56,633 bases of DNA from Clostridiales bacterium (lineage in GTDB: Bacteria > Bacillota > Clostridia > Oscillospirales > Oscillospiraceae). The translations under genes were made by a program, and so were the position numbers. Location: NCBI GenBank assembly GCA_022782265.1, contig JALFOM010000032.1:1-56633 (forward strand), in the 5' to 3' direction. A model generated the notes under the pieces. That model saw only the letters and a program-made list of their open reading frames with translations, did no database searches and was not told where the DNA came from. Positions 15,386 to 24,329 of the stretch are shown piece by piece; position 1 is the first letter of the stretch; every line of letters begins with the position of its first letter.

Positions 15386-17443
15386 ATGAACGAAAAGTAC
15401 GAAGCTTTATTTACTCCGTTCAAGATCGGAAATGTAGAAATTCCCAACCGCATCGTCCAGTGTTCCATGGGCGGCACTTCCCTGTTCGGCTGGCTGGAGC
15501 CCTCCCACTTTGACACCGAGGCTGCCGACTTCCTGCTGAAGAGAGCAAAAGACGGCGTGGGCCTGGTCCTGCCCGGTATGCAGACCATCCGCGACACCAT
15601 GGGCAGAAAATGGCTGGATCAGAACAGAAGCATGTACCGTCAGCTGAAGCCCTACATGGACGAGTACCACAAGACCGGCGGAAAGCTGTTCATCCAGCTG
15701 GCCGGCGGCTTCGGTCGTTCCATGGCCGTCACCCCCTGGATGGCCGCTCTGGGCAGAAATAATCTGCTGAACAAGATCGCAAGCCCCATCGTGGACGTAC
15801 AGTACAGCTGCGCCTCTGCTTCCGCCACGCCTAACCGCTGGGCGGACAATCTGGACTCCCGTCCCTTCACCGTGGAGGAAATTCAGGAGATGGTCTGGCA
15901 CTTCGGCGCCACCGCAAAGAAGCTGCGTGAGGCCGGTGTCGACGGCGTTGAGATCCACGCTGTCCATGAAGGCTACAACCTGGACCAGTTCGCCATTGCC
16001 AACATGAACTTCCGTAACGACCAGTACGGCGGCTCTCTGGAAAACCGCCTGCGTTTCGCTACTGAGATCGTCCAGTCCATCAAGCAGCAGGCCGGCGCGG
16101 ACTTCCCCGTCTCCCTGCGCTACTCCGTCGTCTCCAAGACCAAGGGCTGGCGCAAGGGCGCAATGCCCGGCGAGGACTTCGAGGAGTTCGGCCGCGACAT
16201 GGCAGAGTCCGAAAAGGTGGTCCAGATCCTGGAGAAGGCCGGATACGACTTCCTCAACTGCGACAACGGTACATACGACGCCTGGTACTGGGCACATCCG
16301 CCTCAGTATCTGCCCGATAACTGCAACCTGGCAGATGTCGAGCACATCCGCCAGTTTGTCAAGATCCCTGTGGCCTGCGCCGGACGTATGGATCCGGTCA
16401 AGGCCGCCGAAGAGATCGCCGCCGGCCGTCTGGACGCCATGGCCATCGCCCGCCAGAACCTGGTGGACGAGAACTGGGTCACCAAAATCAAGACCGGCAG
16501 AGAGGACGAGATCCGTCCCTGCATCCGCTGCCATAACGGCTGCTTCAACTTCTCCAAGACCGCCGGTTCCGAGAACATGCAGTCTCTGGAGGACTCTCTG
16601 CATCTGGGCCGCTGCGCACTGAACCCGCCCACCATGCAGCATAAGCGCTATAAGATCGTTCCCACCAAGAACCCCAAGCGGGTCGCCGTCATCGGCGGCG
16701 GCATCGGCGGCATGGAGTGCTGCCTGGTGCTGAAAAAGCGCGGCCACAAGCCCGTCCTGTTTGAAAAGACCGGCGAGCTGGGCGGCCTGTTTATCACCGC
16801 CTCCGCCATGAGCTTCAAGGAGAACGACAGAGAGCTGATCCAGTGGTACAAGAACGAGGTGGCCAGAGAGGGCATTGAGATCCACCTGAATACCGAGATC
16901 AACGACCTGGGCACCCTCCGCGGCTTTGACGAGATCATCGTCTGCACCGGCTCCACGCCCAGAACCATGCCCTCCATCAAGGGCTTTGAAAAGACCCTGA
17001 ACTTTACCCAGCTGTTGGTGGAGAAGAAGGAAGTGGGCGACAAGGTCCTGTTCCTGGGCGGCGGCCAGTCCTCCTGCGAGGCGGCCTACGACCTGGTGCT
17101 CCAGGGCAAGCACCCCATCATTGTGGAGTACGGCAACGATCTGGTGGCGGCTCAGGCCACCTGCCTTGCCAACACCTCCTTCCTGCGCGACGCCATGGAG
17201 TACCACAAGGTTCCCGTATACCTGCACAGCACAGTCACCGAGATCGGCGACGGCTATGCCATGGTCAAGGGCCCGGACGGCAGCTTCAAGGTGGAGTGCG
17301 ACGCTGTGGTCAACGGTATCGGCTTTGTGCCCACTCCCGTGGGCGAGAAGGGCGCACATGTCCACCGCGTGGGCGACTGCGTTGCCATCGGCAACCTGCG
17401 CACCGTCATCTGGCGCGCATGGGATATCTGCATGCGCATCTGA
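15386..17443 (+). CDS. Old-yellow-enzyme family FMN / [4Fe-4S] / FAD oxidoreductase (2,4-dienoyl-CoA reductase type)
   Basis: 685 residues, the usual size for this three-cofactor family. Residues 1-370 are the FMN TIM barrel (FTPFKIGNVEIPNRIVQ at the start, GGSLENRLRF in the middle, AGRM near the end). Cys residues in RPCIRCHNGCFNF plus a later Cys can hold the 4Fe-4S cluster. VAVIGGGIGGMECC starts the FAD domain and VLFLGGGQSSCEAA the NAD(P) domain. Relatives are 2-enoate reductases, dienoyl-CoA reductases and bile-acid BaiCD/BaiH enzymes. Being next to the sugar-acid operon, its substrate could be an unsaturated sugar acid or an electron sink; it is not identified. Confidence 0.9.
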   Translation: MNEKYEALFTPFKIGNVEIPNRIVQCSMGGTSLFGWLEPSHFDTEAADFLLKRAKDGVGLVLPGMQTIRDTMGRKWLDQNRSMYRQLKPYMDEYHKTGGKLFIQLAGGFGRSMAVTPWMAALGRNNLLNKIASPIVDVQYSCASASATPNRWADNLDSRPFTVEEIQEMVWHFGATAKKLREAGVDGVEIHAVHEGYNLDQFAIANMNFRNDQYGGSLENRLRFATEIVQSIKQQAGADFPVSLRYSVVSKTKGWRKGAMPGEDFEEFGRDMAESEKVVQILEKAGYDFLNCDNGTYDAWYWAHPPQYLPDNCNLADVEHIRQFVKIPVACAGRMDPVKAAEEIAAGRLDAMAIARQNLVDENWVTKIKTGREDEIRPCIRCHNGCFNFSKTAGSENMQSLEDSLHLGRCALNPPTMQHKRYKIVPTKNPKRVAVIGGGIGGMECCLVLKKRGHKPVLFEKTGELGGLFITASAMSFKENDRELIQWYKNEVAREGIEIHLNTEINDLGTLRGFDEIIVCTGSTPRTMPSIKGFEKTLNFTQLLVEKKEVGDKVLFLGGGQSSCEAAYDLVLQGKHPIIVEYGNDLVAAQATCLANTSFLRDAMEYHKVPVYLHSTVTEIGDGYAMVKGPDGSFKVECDAVVNGIGFVPTPVGEKGAHVHRVGDCVAIGNLRTVIWRAWDICMRI

Positions 17444-17459
17444 TGCAAATCAAATCTAC

Positions 17460-17497
17460 AAAAAATCTGCAAGCGGTTTTCCGCTTGCAGATTTTTT
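17460..17497. terminator. Bidirectional terminator between convergent operons
   Basis: Perfect 17-bp stem with a TTTT loop, A6 on one side and T6 on the other. Confidence 0.95.
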
Positions 17498-17510
17498 ATG
17501 TCTCAATGTC

Positions 17511-19103
17511 TCACAGATGGGCCAGTATTTTCTGCCCCCGCTTTTTCAGCCACAGCAGAGCCAGGGCGGAAGCGGCGGCGCTGAGCAGGGTACAGAGCAG
17601 CAGGAACAGCCCCTGGCTCAGTTTGTCGCCCAGAAAGATATAGCCGATAATCAGCAGGAAAGCGATGCCCCAGTTGGCCAGCATGGCCACAATCACACTG
17701 GCACTCTGCTTTACTGCCACAGTCTCATTGGTCCAGTTCAGGTTGGGCAGCTTCAGGTTGATCATCAGCCCCAGCGCGGCGCAGAGCAGCACATAGATGA
17801 CCGAGAAAACCAGCAGCAGCAGGGTGCTGACCGGGTCCACCTTCAAAACGACGGCCAGAACCAGCATACAGACAAAGGCGGGAACCGCAGTGATCAGCAT
17901 GTGCAGCGTCAGCTTGCTCTTCAGCACCTGCCAGCCGCTGACAGGCAGGGACTGGGTGAGCCAGAGGGTCTTGCCCTCCAGAGAGATGGAGGGAGCCGTG
18001 ACCACGTTCATGGAACCGATCAGGGCGATGGCCCCGGCGGCCAGCAGGGGCAGCGCCGCGTCCAGCGCCGGAATCTGGGCCAGAATGGGCCGGAAATCGT
18101 CCAGCTTTACCACCAGCACCACGGTGCCGATGAGCATCATAATGGAGCCCAGAGAGCAGTTCATCATGTAGGTGGGGCTGCTCCAGAAGCGCAGAGCCTC
18201 CTTTTTCAGCAGGGCCGCGCCCTGGGAGGAGCGCTTCATGGGCTTTTCGCTGTATTTGATCTTGGCCGCGCCCCGCTTGCCGGTGGCGATGCGGATAAAG
18301 CTGACGGAGAGCAGCAGGTAGATCAGCGCGAAGAACACCAGCACCAGAGCCGCAAAGATCAGCAGGGAAGCCCAGCTCCCGGCGGCGGCCATGCCCATCT
18401 GATACAGGGGGTAAAGGGCCTTTTTCACCGTTGCTCCCACGGCCTCACTGTTGACCAGAATGAGCTGGAGATAGGTGTTGATCTTGGAGTAAGCGTAGAA
18501 ATACAGGCAGAGAAAGCCGATGGACAGAATCATGGAGACCAGGCTCTTATTCCGCATCCGGGAGGAGGCCAGGACCGTCAGCCAGCCCAGAATGCAGGAC
18601 AGACCCAAAGTGAACAGGGGCAGCAACAGGCAGATCAGAATATAGATGATGATTTGGGAAAGGCCCATGCCGAAATTGACGATATATACCGCCGCGGCAG
18701 GGAGGAGGACCAGCAGCTCAAAGACCAGGGCCTGGCCGAAAAGGCCCAGCAGCCGGCTCAGCAAAATCAGGCGGCTGGGGATGGGCATGGAGAGCAGAAG
18801 CTCGTTGTCCTTTGCCTCATACAGCTTGGACTGGGTGGTGAACACGCTGCCGATCACGCCCATGGCGGTGGCCATGATGCCCATCAGGGCAAAATACAGC
18901 CAGTCCAGCCCCGTGCTCACCAGAGGCTTGCACAGCGCCCCCGCGCTGGCAAAGAAAATAAACCCAAAGCAGGCCAGCACATACAGCATCAGAAAGCCGT
19001 AGCCGATCATGCCGCCCACAGAGCGGCGCTTTCCGGCCTTGCCGCTCATAAACATGAAGGAAACCGTTTCGGAAAACTGTTTCCGCATCAAAGCTTTAAG
19101 CAT
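17511..19103 (-). CDS. ABC-2 type transporter permease
   Basis: 530 residues with about twelve hydrophobic segments. It begins MLKALMRKQFSETVSFMFMSGKAGKRR, a cytosolic lead-in typical of large putative ABC-2 permeases. Its N-terminus overlaps the ATPase gene by 8 bp, so they form one exporter. It is the last gene of the TetR-controlled operon. Permeases of this kind export peptides, antibiotics or lipids, or confer resistance. Substrate unknown. Confidence 0.85.
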   Translation of the reverse strand: MLKALMRKQFSETVSFMFMSGKAGKRRSVGGMIGYGFLMLYVLACFGFIFFASAGALCKPLVSTGLDWLYFALMGIMATAMGVIGSVFTTQSKLYEAKDNELLLSMPIPSRLILLSRLLGLFGQALVFELLVLLPAAAVYIVNFGMGLSQIIIYILICLLLPLFTLGLSCILGWLTVLASSRMRNKSLVSMILSIGFLCLYFYAYSKINTYLQLILVNSEAVGATVKKALYPLYQMGMAAAGSWASLLIFAALVLVFFALIYLLLSVSFIRIATGKRGAAKIKYSEKPMKRSSQGAALLKKEALRFWSSPTYMMNCSLGSIMMLIGTVVLVVKLDDFRPILAQIPALDAALPLLAAGAIALIGSMNVVTAPSISLEGKTLWLTQSLPVSGWQVLKSKLTLHMLITAVPAFVCMLVLAVVLKVDPVSTLLLLVFSVIYVLLCAALGLMINLKLPNLNWTNETVAVKQSASVIVAMLANWGIAFLLIIGYIFLGDKLSQGLFLLLCTLLSAAASALALLWLKKRGQKILAHL

Positions 19104-19809
19104 GGTCTTCCTCCAGTTCCAGGAACACGGACTCCAGACTTTCGTCGCCCTTCACGTCCTCCATGGTGCCGGACTTGACGAGCCGGCCGCCCTTGATGAT
19201 GGCCACCTTGTCGCAGAGCTTTTCCGCCACCTCCAGCACATGGGTAGAGAAGAAGATGGCGCCGCCCCGGTCGCAGATGTCCCGCATCAGAAGCTTCAGG
19301 GTGTGGGAGGCCTTGGGGTCCAGACCCACAAAGGGTTCGTCCATGATGATGAGCTTGGGCTCGTGGATCAGGGCGGAGATGATGGCCAGCTTCTGCTTCA
19401 TGCCGTGGGAGTAGCTGCCGATGGGCTGGGCCAGGTCGTCGGTCAGCTCAAAGGTGTCCGCGTAGCGGCGGATGCGCTCCTGCCGGTCGCTCTGGCTGAC
19501 GCCGAAGATGTCCGCCACAAAGTTCAGGTACTTGATGCCGCTCATAAAGTCGTAAAGGTCCGGGTTGTCGGGTATGTAGGCAATTTTGCGCTTGCAGGAG
19601 AGGGGATCGTCCTTGACGGACACGCCGTCCACCCAAATCTCGCCGCTGTCAAACTGCAGAATGCCGCAGCAGGCCTTGATGGTGGTGGTCTTGCCTGCGC
19701 CGTTGTGGCCGATAAAGCCGTAGATCTCTCCCTTTTCAATGTGCAGGCTCAGATCATCCACCGCTTTTTTCTCTCCGTAGAGCTTGGTCAGATGTTTGAT
19801 TTTAAGCAT
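19096..19809 (-). CDS. ABC transporter ATP-binding protein
   Basis: 237 residues. Walker A GHNGAGKTTTIK, signature YSHGMKQKLAI (the SHGMK variant common in ABC-2 exporters), Walker B LIIMDEPFVGLD and the His switch FFSTHVLE are all present. It powers the adjacent 12-segment permease. It overlaps both neighbours by 8 bp, which indicates translational coupling through the operon. Confidence 0.95.
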   Translation of the reverse strand: MLKIKHLTKLYGEKKAVDDLSLHIEKGEIYGFIGHNGAGKTTTIKACCGILQFDSGEIWVDGVSVKDDPLSCKRKIAYIPDNPDLYDFMSGIKYLNFVADIFGVSQSDRQERIRRYADTFELTDDLAQPIGSYSHGMKQKLAIISALIHEPKLIIMDEPFVGLDPKASHTLKLLMRDICDRGGAIFFSTHVLEVAEKLCDKVAIIKGGRLVKSGTMEDVKGDESLESVFLELEEDHA

Positions 19810-20347
19810 GTTCTCTTTCCTCCGCGTATTTTATCAATTCCTCAGTTTTGCTCCAGTATTTGCTTCCCCAGTTTTCAAAATCCCACTGGGACATGTAGCC
19901 GTTGCACTCGTAGTCGATGTAGTACAACAGCCCGTCCCGGACGATAAAGTTGGTGGGAAAGTAGTCGATGTTCAGTCCGGCCGGATATAAAAGACCGCAC
20001 ATGGCGTAGATTTGCTCAAAATACTCCGGCCGCATGGCGTCCTGCAGCACCAGCTCGTCAATACGCTCGCCCTCAATGTATTCTTTCAGGATCCGTTCGT
20101 TTTCCCGGTCTGCCGCAAGCAGCTCCGGCATGGGGATGCCCACACGGCGGAGGGTTTCATAGTCGTTCAGCTCCGACTGCAGCTTGTCGCCGAACTGGTA
20201 GTAGCTACAGGGCTCGTGGTGGATCTGCTTCAGGGTGTATTGGCCCTCTCCGTCCGTCACCAGATAGGAGTAGCCGCCCTTGCCGTGGCCCAGCAGGCAC
20301 AGGACCCGGTAGGCTTTTCCGTTTACCGAGAGAGTTTCAGGCGTCAT
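19802..20347 (-). CDS. Small protein-kinase-like protein
   Basis: 181 residues. A minimal kinase fold is visible: glycine loop LLGHGKGGYSYLV (residues 18-30), TLKQI with Lys40, an Asp/Asn catalytic loop NIDYFPTN (D128, N133) and YYIDYE with D145 in the place of the DFG Asp. Lengths and motifs resemble RIO/Kdo-kinase-like small kinases. It overlaps the TetR gene by 11 bp and the ABC ATPase by 8 bp. It may phosphorylate the exported substrate or the transporter. The family assignment is by motif only. Confidence 0.65.
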   Translation of the reverse strand: MTPETLSVNGKAYRVLCLLGHGKGGYSYLVTDGEGQYTLKQIHHEPCSYYQFGDKLQSELNDYETLRRVGIPMPELLAADRENERILKEYIEGERIDELVLQDAMRPEYFEQIYAMCGLLYPAGLNIDYFPTNFIVRDGLLYYIDYECNGYMSQWDFENWGSKYWSKTEELIKYAEEREHA

Positions 20348-21353
20348 GGTGTTTGACCCTCCATTTCTCCGGCGCGGTGACGGTGAGACCGCCCTCCCCG
20401 TTCCGATGCAGAGCGAATTGCTTCAGCAGGGCCTCCACAGGGCTGCCCTCCGGGACACTGCCCAAAACGCGGATTTCCTCTCCGGCGTCAAACTGGGCCA
20501 GGGCGCTGACGCAGAGCCGCTCCGCGCCGCCAAGCCGCCGGCATTCCGGGGCCACCAACAGCGCGTCAAGACTCTTGTACTCCCGGGAGAACAAAATGGC
20601 GCCTGCAAGCTGCCTGCCCTTTCGCAGAACAAAGATCTCCCGCTCGGAGATCCGGGCGGGCAGCAGCTTTTCCCCGCTCTGGGCAAGCGGAGAAAACAGC
20701 TCCTTTTCCCGGGAAAACAGCTCGATGAGGGCCGGAATGTCGCCGTAGCCCGCATAGTAGGGGGAGAAAAGCACCCCCTCCTCATCAGAGATGCCCATCA
20801 GCAGATTCACGCCCCGGCGAAGCTCGGAAGCCTTGTCTGCGTAATCCGCCCTGCTCTCGTGCATGATGGTGCTGCCTACGCCGTGGGTCAGAAAGGCGGC
20901 AGTGGCCTCCGGACTGATCCGGGAACATAGGCCGCAATCTGCCAAAGCCTGTATGATCCGCAGGATGTAGGGCTCCAAAGCCTGCAGGGCCCGCTCACGG
21001 ACGGCCCAGCCCACCGTCCAGTGGAGCTTGGCGCCGTAGCGCTGACGAAAACGCTCTGTCTCCTCCGCAAGAGAGGAGAACACATCGGTCAAGATCCGGT
21101 AAGGGTCCCGCCCGGCCCGGCTGACCAGCTCTTCCATCCTGCCCTCATAGCGGGAAAAGAAACGGTCCATGGCCAGGGAAAAAGCCTCGTCCTTATTCTT
21201 GAAATAGTAGTAGAACAGCCCCACCTCGCAGCCCACGCGGTTTGCGATCATGCGGATGGAGGTGTTTTCATAGCCGTTTTCAAAAAACAGCGCCAGCGCC
21301 GCATCGATCAGCTCGTCCTTCTTGCCGCCCTCTAAAACCGGCTTTCTTGCCAT
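20337..21353 (-). CDS. TetR-type regulator with GNAT-like C-terminal region
   Basis: 338 residues from the ATG at 21353; upstream in-frame codons fall inside the promoter and are rejected. Residues ~5-60 are a TetR helix-turn-helix (IRMIANRVGCEVGLFYYYFKNKDEAF). At ~215 the TetR core ends. The remaining ~120 residues (FVLRKGRQLAGAILFS, LDALLVAPECRRLGGAERL) look like an acetyltransferase or acyl-CoA-binding fold, an uncommon extension. It is the first gene of the kinase/ABC operon and almost surely represses it through the two operators at 21375 and 21430. The ligand is unknown. Confidence 0.8.
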   Translation of the reverse strand: MARKPVLEGGKKDELIDAALALFFENGYENTSIRMIANRVGCEVGLFYYYFKNKDEAFSLAMDRFFSRYEGRMEELVSRAGRDPYRILTDVFSSLAEETERFRQRYGAKLHWTVGWAVRERALQALEPYILRIIQALADCGLCSRISPEATAAFLTHGVGSTIMHESRADYADKASELRRGVNLLMGISDEEGVLFSPYYAGYGDIPALIELFSREKELFSPLAQSGEKLLPARISEREIFVLRKGRQLAGAILFSREYKSLDALLVAPECRRLGGAERLCVSALAQFDAGEEIRVLGSVPEGSPVEALLKQFALHRNGEGGLTVTAPEKWRVKHHDA

Positions 21354-21374
21354 GCGCTCACTCCCTGAGATAAA

Positions 21375-21389
21375 TTGAATATCGTTCAA
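21375..21389. promoter_or_regulatory. TetR operator, proximal copy
   Basis: TTGAATATCGTTCAA, a dyad TTGAA-N5-TTCAA, identical to the copy at 21430-21444. It lies between the promoter and the tetR start. Confidence 0.75.
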
Positions 21390-21393
21390 ATAA

Positions 21394-21422
21394 AATATAC
21401 TATCCGAGGAAAACATTGTCAA
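21394..21422 (-). promoter_or_regulatory. Promoter of the TetR-kinase-ABC operon
   Basis: On the minus strand, TTGACA (21422-21417), 17 bp, TATATT (21399-21394), bracketed on both sides by identical operators. Confidence 0.88.
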
Positions 21423-21429
21423 GAATTAT

Positions 21430-21444
21430 TTGAATATCGTTCAA
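21430..21444. promoter_or_regulatory. TetR operator, distal copy
   Basis: Second exact copy of TTGAATATCGTTCAA, centre 55 bp from the first. It also lies upstream of the divergent tex promoter. Confidence 0.75.
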
Positions 21445-21455
21445 AAAATATGCGT

Positions 21456-21484
21456 TTGCCATTGCGCCCTGGTTGTGGTATAAT
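21456..21484 (+). promoter_or_regulatory. Promoter of tex
   Basis: TTGCCA (21456-21461), 17 bp, TATAAT (21479-21484). Confidence 0.85.
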
Positions 21485-21510
21485 GTCGCAGCTATGGAAG
21501 GAGCGATATT

Positions 21511-23667
21511 TTGGAAAGTATAAATCAAATTCTCGCCCGGGAGCTGAACCGGGACCAGAGCCATATTGACAATGTGATCCAGCTGCTGGATGAGGGCAAC
21601 ACCATCCCCTTCATTGCCCGTTACCGCAAGGAGCTGCACGGCGCAATGGACGACACCGCCCTGCGCACCCTGGCGGAGCGGCTGGAATACCTGCGCTCTC
21701 TGCAGGAGCGGCGGGAGACGGTGAAAAAGTCCATCGAGGAGCAGGGGAAGATGACGGAGGAGCTGAGCGAAGCCATCGACGACGCCGCCACCCTGGCCGC
21801 CCTGGAGGATCTGTACCGCCCGTACAAGCAAAAGCGCCGCACCCGCGCCACCGTGGCAAAGGAAAAGGGGCTGGAGCCGCTGGCTCTGCGGCTTTTTGCC
21901 CAGGAGAACGGCAGCCCTGCGCCGGAGGAGCTGGCGGCGGAGTTTGTTGACCCGGAAAAGGGCGTGGAGACCGTAGAGGACGCCCTGGCGGGGGCCTCGG
22001 ATATTGTGGCGGAGATGCTCTCTGACGACGCGGAGATCCGAAAGCTGCTGCGGGATTTCATTGGGAGAAATGCCGCCCTGGAATCCACCGCCGCGGTGGA
22101 GGAGGACTCGGTCTACCGGCTGTATTATGAGTTCAGCCAGCGGATCGACCGGCTCCAGGGCCACCAGATTCTGGCCATTAACCGGGGGGAGAAGGAGGGC
22201 TTTTTGAAGGTCAGCCTGAAGCTGGATCGGGACGCCGCCCTCCAGCGTCTGCGCCGCCGGGTGATTGTACCCGGAAGCCCGGCCATGGGCTTTGTCCGCG
22301 CTGCGGCGGACGACGCCTATGACCGTCTGATCTTCCCCTCCATGGAGCGGGAGACCCGCTCCGCTCTGACCGACACCGCCTGCGAAGGCGCCATAAAAAT
22401 GTTTGCCCTGAACCTGAAACCCCTGCTGATGCAGCCGCCGGTGAAGGGTAAAGTGACCATGGGTCTGGACCCGGGCTACCGCAACGGCTGCAAGGTGGCC
22501 GTGGTGGACGGCACCGGCAAGGTGCTGGACACGGCGGTGGTCTACCCCACCTTCAGCGAGAACAAAAAGAAAGAGGCCATACGCATCCTGTCCGGCCTGA
22601 TCCGCAGACACGGCGTGGAGCATATCGCCATCGGCAACGGCACAGCCTCCCGGGAGACGGAGCAGATGACCGTGGAGATGCTCCATGAGCTGGGCGGCGG
22701 CCAGGCCTATGCCATTGTCAACGAGGCGGGGGCCTCGGTGTACTCCGCTTCCAAGCTGGCGGCGGAGGAGTTCCCCGACTATGATGTGAACCTGCGCTCC
22801 GCCGTGTCCATCGCCCGGCGGCTCCAGGACCCGCTGGCGGAGCTGGTGAAGATCGACCCCATGGCCATCGGCGTGGGCCAGTATCAGCACGACATGCCCC
22901 AGGCCAAGCTGGAGGAGACCCTCAACGGTGTGGTGGAGGACTGCGTAAACGCCGTGGGCGTGGATATCAACACGGCCTCTCCCTCCCTCCTGCAGCGGGT
23001 CTCGGGGCTGACCAAAACCACGGCAAAAAATATTGTCCTCTACCGGGAGGAAAACGGCGCCTTTACCAGCCGCAAGCAGATCAATAAGGTGCCGAAGCTT
23101 GGCCCCAAGGCCTTCCAGCAGTGCGCAGGCTTTCTCCGGGTGCCGGAGAGCGGGCAGGTGCTGGACAACACCGCCGTCCATCCGGAGAGCTATGAGGCGG
23201 CGGAAAAGCTGCTGGCCCTCTGCGGCTACACGCTGAAGGACGTGGCGGCGGGGAATCTTTCGGAGCTTCCTGCCCGTCTGGAAGCCTATGGCCCGGAAAA
23301 GGCGGCGGAGGAATGCGGTGTGGGCGTCCCCACGCTGACGGATATCGTGTCTGAGCTCTTAAAGCCCGGCCGGGACCCCAGAGACGAGCTGCCCCCGGTG
23401 CTGCTGCGCAAGGACGTGCTGGAAATCAAGGACTTAAAGCCCGGCATGGAGCTGACCGGCACGGTGAGAAATGTGATCGACTTCGGCGTGTTTGTGGATA
23501 TCGGCGTCCACCAGGACGGCCTGGTCCACATCTCCCAGGTCTGTGATAAGTTCATCCGTCACCCCAGCGAGGTGGTGGCCGTGGGCGACATCGTCAAGGT
23601 GGTGGTCCTGGACGTGGACGAGAAAAAGCACCGGATCTCCCTGTCCATGAAACAGGCAAAAAAGTAA
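21511..23667 (+). CDS. tex: Tex family RNA-binding transcription accessory protein
   Basis: 718 residues, the standard Tex length. It starts at TTG (21511) with AAGGAG eight bases before. Order of domains: N-terminal helical region (DNVIQLLDEGNTIPFIARYRKE), YqgF-like RNase-H fold (TMGLDPGYRNGCKVAVVDGTG), helix-hairpin-helix repeats (DINTASPSLLQRVSGL, INKVPKLGPKAFQQCAGFL) and a C-terminal S1 domain (GMELTGTVRNVIDFGVFVDIG). Tex binds nucleic acids and acts on transcription complexes. It is transcribed alone, divergent from the TetR operon. Confidence 0.95.
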   Translation: MESINQILARELNRDQSHIDNVIQLLDEGNTIPFIARYRKELHGAMDDTALRTLAERLEYLRSLQERRETVKKSIEEQGKMTEELSEAIDDAATLAALEDLYRPYKQKRRTRATVAKEKGLEPLALRLFAQENGSPAPEELAAEFVDPEKGVETVEDALAGASDIVAEMLSDDAEIRKLLRDFIGRNAALESTAAVEEDSVYRLYYEFSQRIDRLQGHQILAINRGEKEGFLKVSLKLDRDAALQRLRRRVIVPGSPAMGFVRAAADDAYDRLIFPSMERETRSALTDTACEGAIKMFALNLKPLLMQPPVKGKVTMGLDPGYRNGCKVAVVDGTGKVLDTAVVYPTFSENKKKEAIRILSGLIRRHGVEHIAIGNGTASRETEQMTVEMLHELGGGQAYAIVNEAGASVYSASKLAAEEFPDYDVNLRSAVSIARRLQDPLAELVKIDPMAIGVGQYQHDMPQAKLEETLNGVVEDCVNAVGVDINTASPSLLQRVSGLTKTTAKNIVLYREENGAFTSRKQINKVPKLGPKAFQQCAGFLRVPESGQVLDNTAVHPESYEAAEKLLALCGYTLKDVAAGNLSELPARLEAYGPEKAAEECGVGVPTLTDIVSELLKPGRDPRDELPPVLLRKDVLEIKDLKPGMELTGTVRNVIDFGVFVDIGVHQDGLVHISQVCDKFIRHPSEVVAVGDIVKVVVLDVDEKKHRISLSMKQAKK

Positions 23668-23681
23668 AAGCAAAGCAAAAA

Positions 23682-23714
23682 AAGATCTGCACTCTGATGG
23701 TGAGTGCAGATCTT
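23682..23714. terminator. Terminator after tex
   Basis: 13-bp perfect stem AAGATCTGCACTC / GAGTGCAGATCTT, shared by tex and the convergent small gene. Confidence 0.85.
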
Positions 23715-23717
23715 ATT

Positions 23718-23873
23718 CTATTCTTCAAGAACCTTTATCAGCATGTCCTCGCTCTCGGACTGGGCCTCTTTCAGCAGGTTTTCCGCGGCGGCGGTGTTGC
23801 CTTGCTCCAGTTCTGCCACCGCTTCAGATATGGCGTTGAAAAGGTAAAGATACATCTTTTTATATGACCGCAT
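23718..23873 (-). CDS. Small hypothetical protein
   Basis: 51 residues from the ATG at 23873, which has GGAGG seven to eight bases upstream; a longer in-frame start at 23912 overlaps the predicted -10 and is rejected. The protein is helical and acidic (SYKKMYLYLFNAISEAVAELEQGN, then EAQSESEDMLIKVLEE). The pattern of small Ala next to Leu in AAAENLLKEAQ suggests a short TPR-like hairpin. It is divergent from an XRE regulator and shares its palindrome. Function unknown. Confidence 0.65.
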   Translation of the reverse strand: MRSYKKMYLYLFNAISEAVAELEQGNTAAAENLLKEAQSESEDMLIKVLEE

Positions 23874-23912
23874 TTTTGCGCCCCCCTCCGGATCGTCATT
23901 GCCCTGCAACAA

Positions 23913-23987
23913 ATTCTAACATGATTAAACCAATAAATCAAGTTAAACTATTGATTTATTAATACTGAGGGGACAAGTTGCTATACT
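23913..23987. promoter_or_regulatory. Divergent promoter region with 29-bp palindrome
   Basis: Minus strand: TTGATT (23941-23936), 17 bp, TAGAAT (23918-23913) for the small gene. Plus strand: extended -10 TGC-TATACT (23979-23987) for the XRE gene. The palindrome at 23932-23960 has perfect 10-bp arms AATAAATCAA / TTGATTTATT around AGTTAAACT and covers the minus-strand -35. Confidence 0.65.
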
Positions 23988-24002
23988 AATTCCGGTGATC
24001 GT

Positions 24003-24329
24003 ATGACAATAGATTATTCTGTGATCGGCAGAAGAATAAAGCAGGGGAGAATCGCGGCAGGGCTGACCCAGGAGCAAACGGCGGAGGCGGCCGACATCAC
24101 GGCCATATACCTGTCCAAAATCGAAAACGGCAGGGTGGAGCCCACGCTGAATACCCTGGGGGAAATCTGCGCGGTACTGAATCTGGATATCGGCGTGGTC
24201 CTCTCCGGCTGCCAGCCCCAGCGCAGCAGCTATGAAAACGACACGGTGACAAGGCTTTTCAATGCCTGCTCGCCGAAGGTAAAACCGGTGGCGCTGAAAA
24301 TATTGAAAGAACTGTCCGAGATAAAATGA
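24003..24329 (+). CDS. XRE-family helix-turn-helix regulator
   Basis: 108 residues. Residues 7-62 are a Cro/C1-type domain: IGRRIKQGRIAAGLTQEQTAEAA, then IYLSKIENGRVEPTLNTL. The last ~40 residues (VTRLFNACSPKVKPVALKILKELSE) are helical and could dimerise. Only a weak GGTGAT precedes the start and the predicted leader is about ten bases, so initiation is nearly leaderless. It most likely represses itself and the divergent 51-residue gene through the shared palindrome. Confidence 0.85.
   Translation: MTIDYSVIGRRIKQGRIAAGLTQEQTAEAADITAIYLSKIENGRVEPTLNTLGEICAVLNLDIGVVLSGCQPQRSSYENDTVTRLFNACSPKVKPVALKILKELSEIK

Noticed and set aside
15407-17365. 652-codon open frame on the minus strand
   Set aside because: It is antisense to the OYE-family gene, has no ribosome site, and its translation is His/Val/Gly/Asp-rich without motifs; a shadow of GC-rich codons.
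17121-19178. 685-codon open frame on the plus strand
   Set aside because: It runs through the OYE gene end, a strong terminator and antisense to the ABC permease; the protein is Gln/His-rich shadow sequence.
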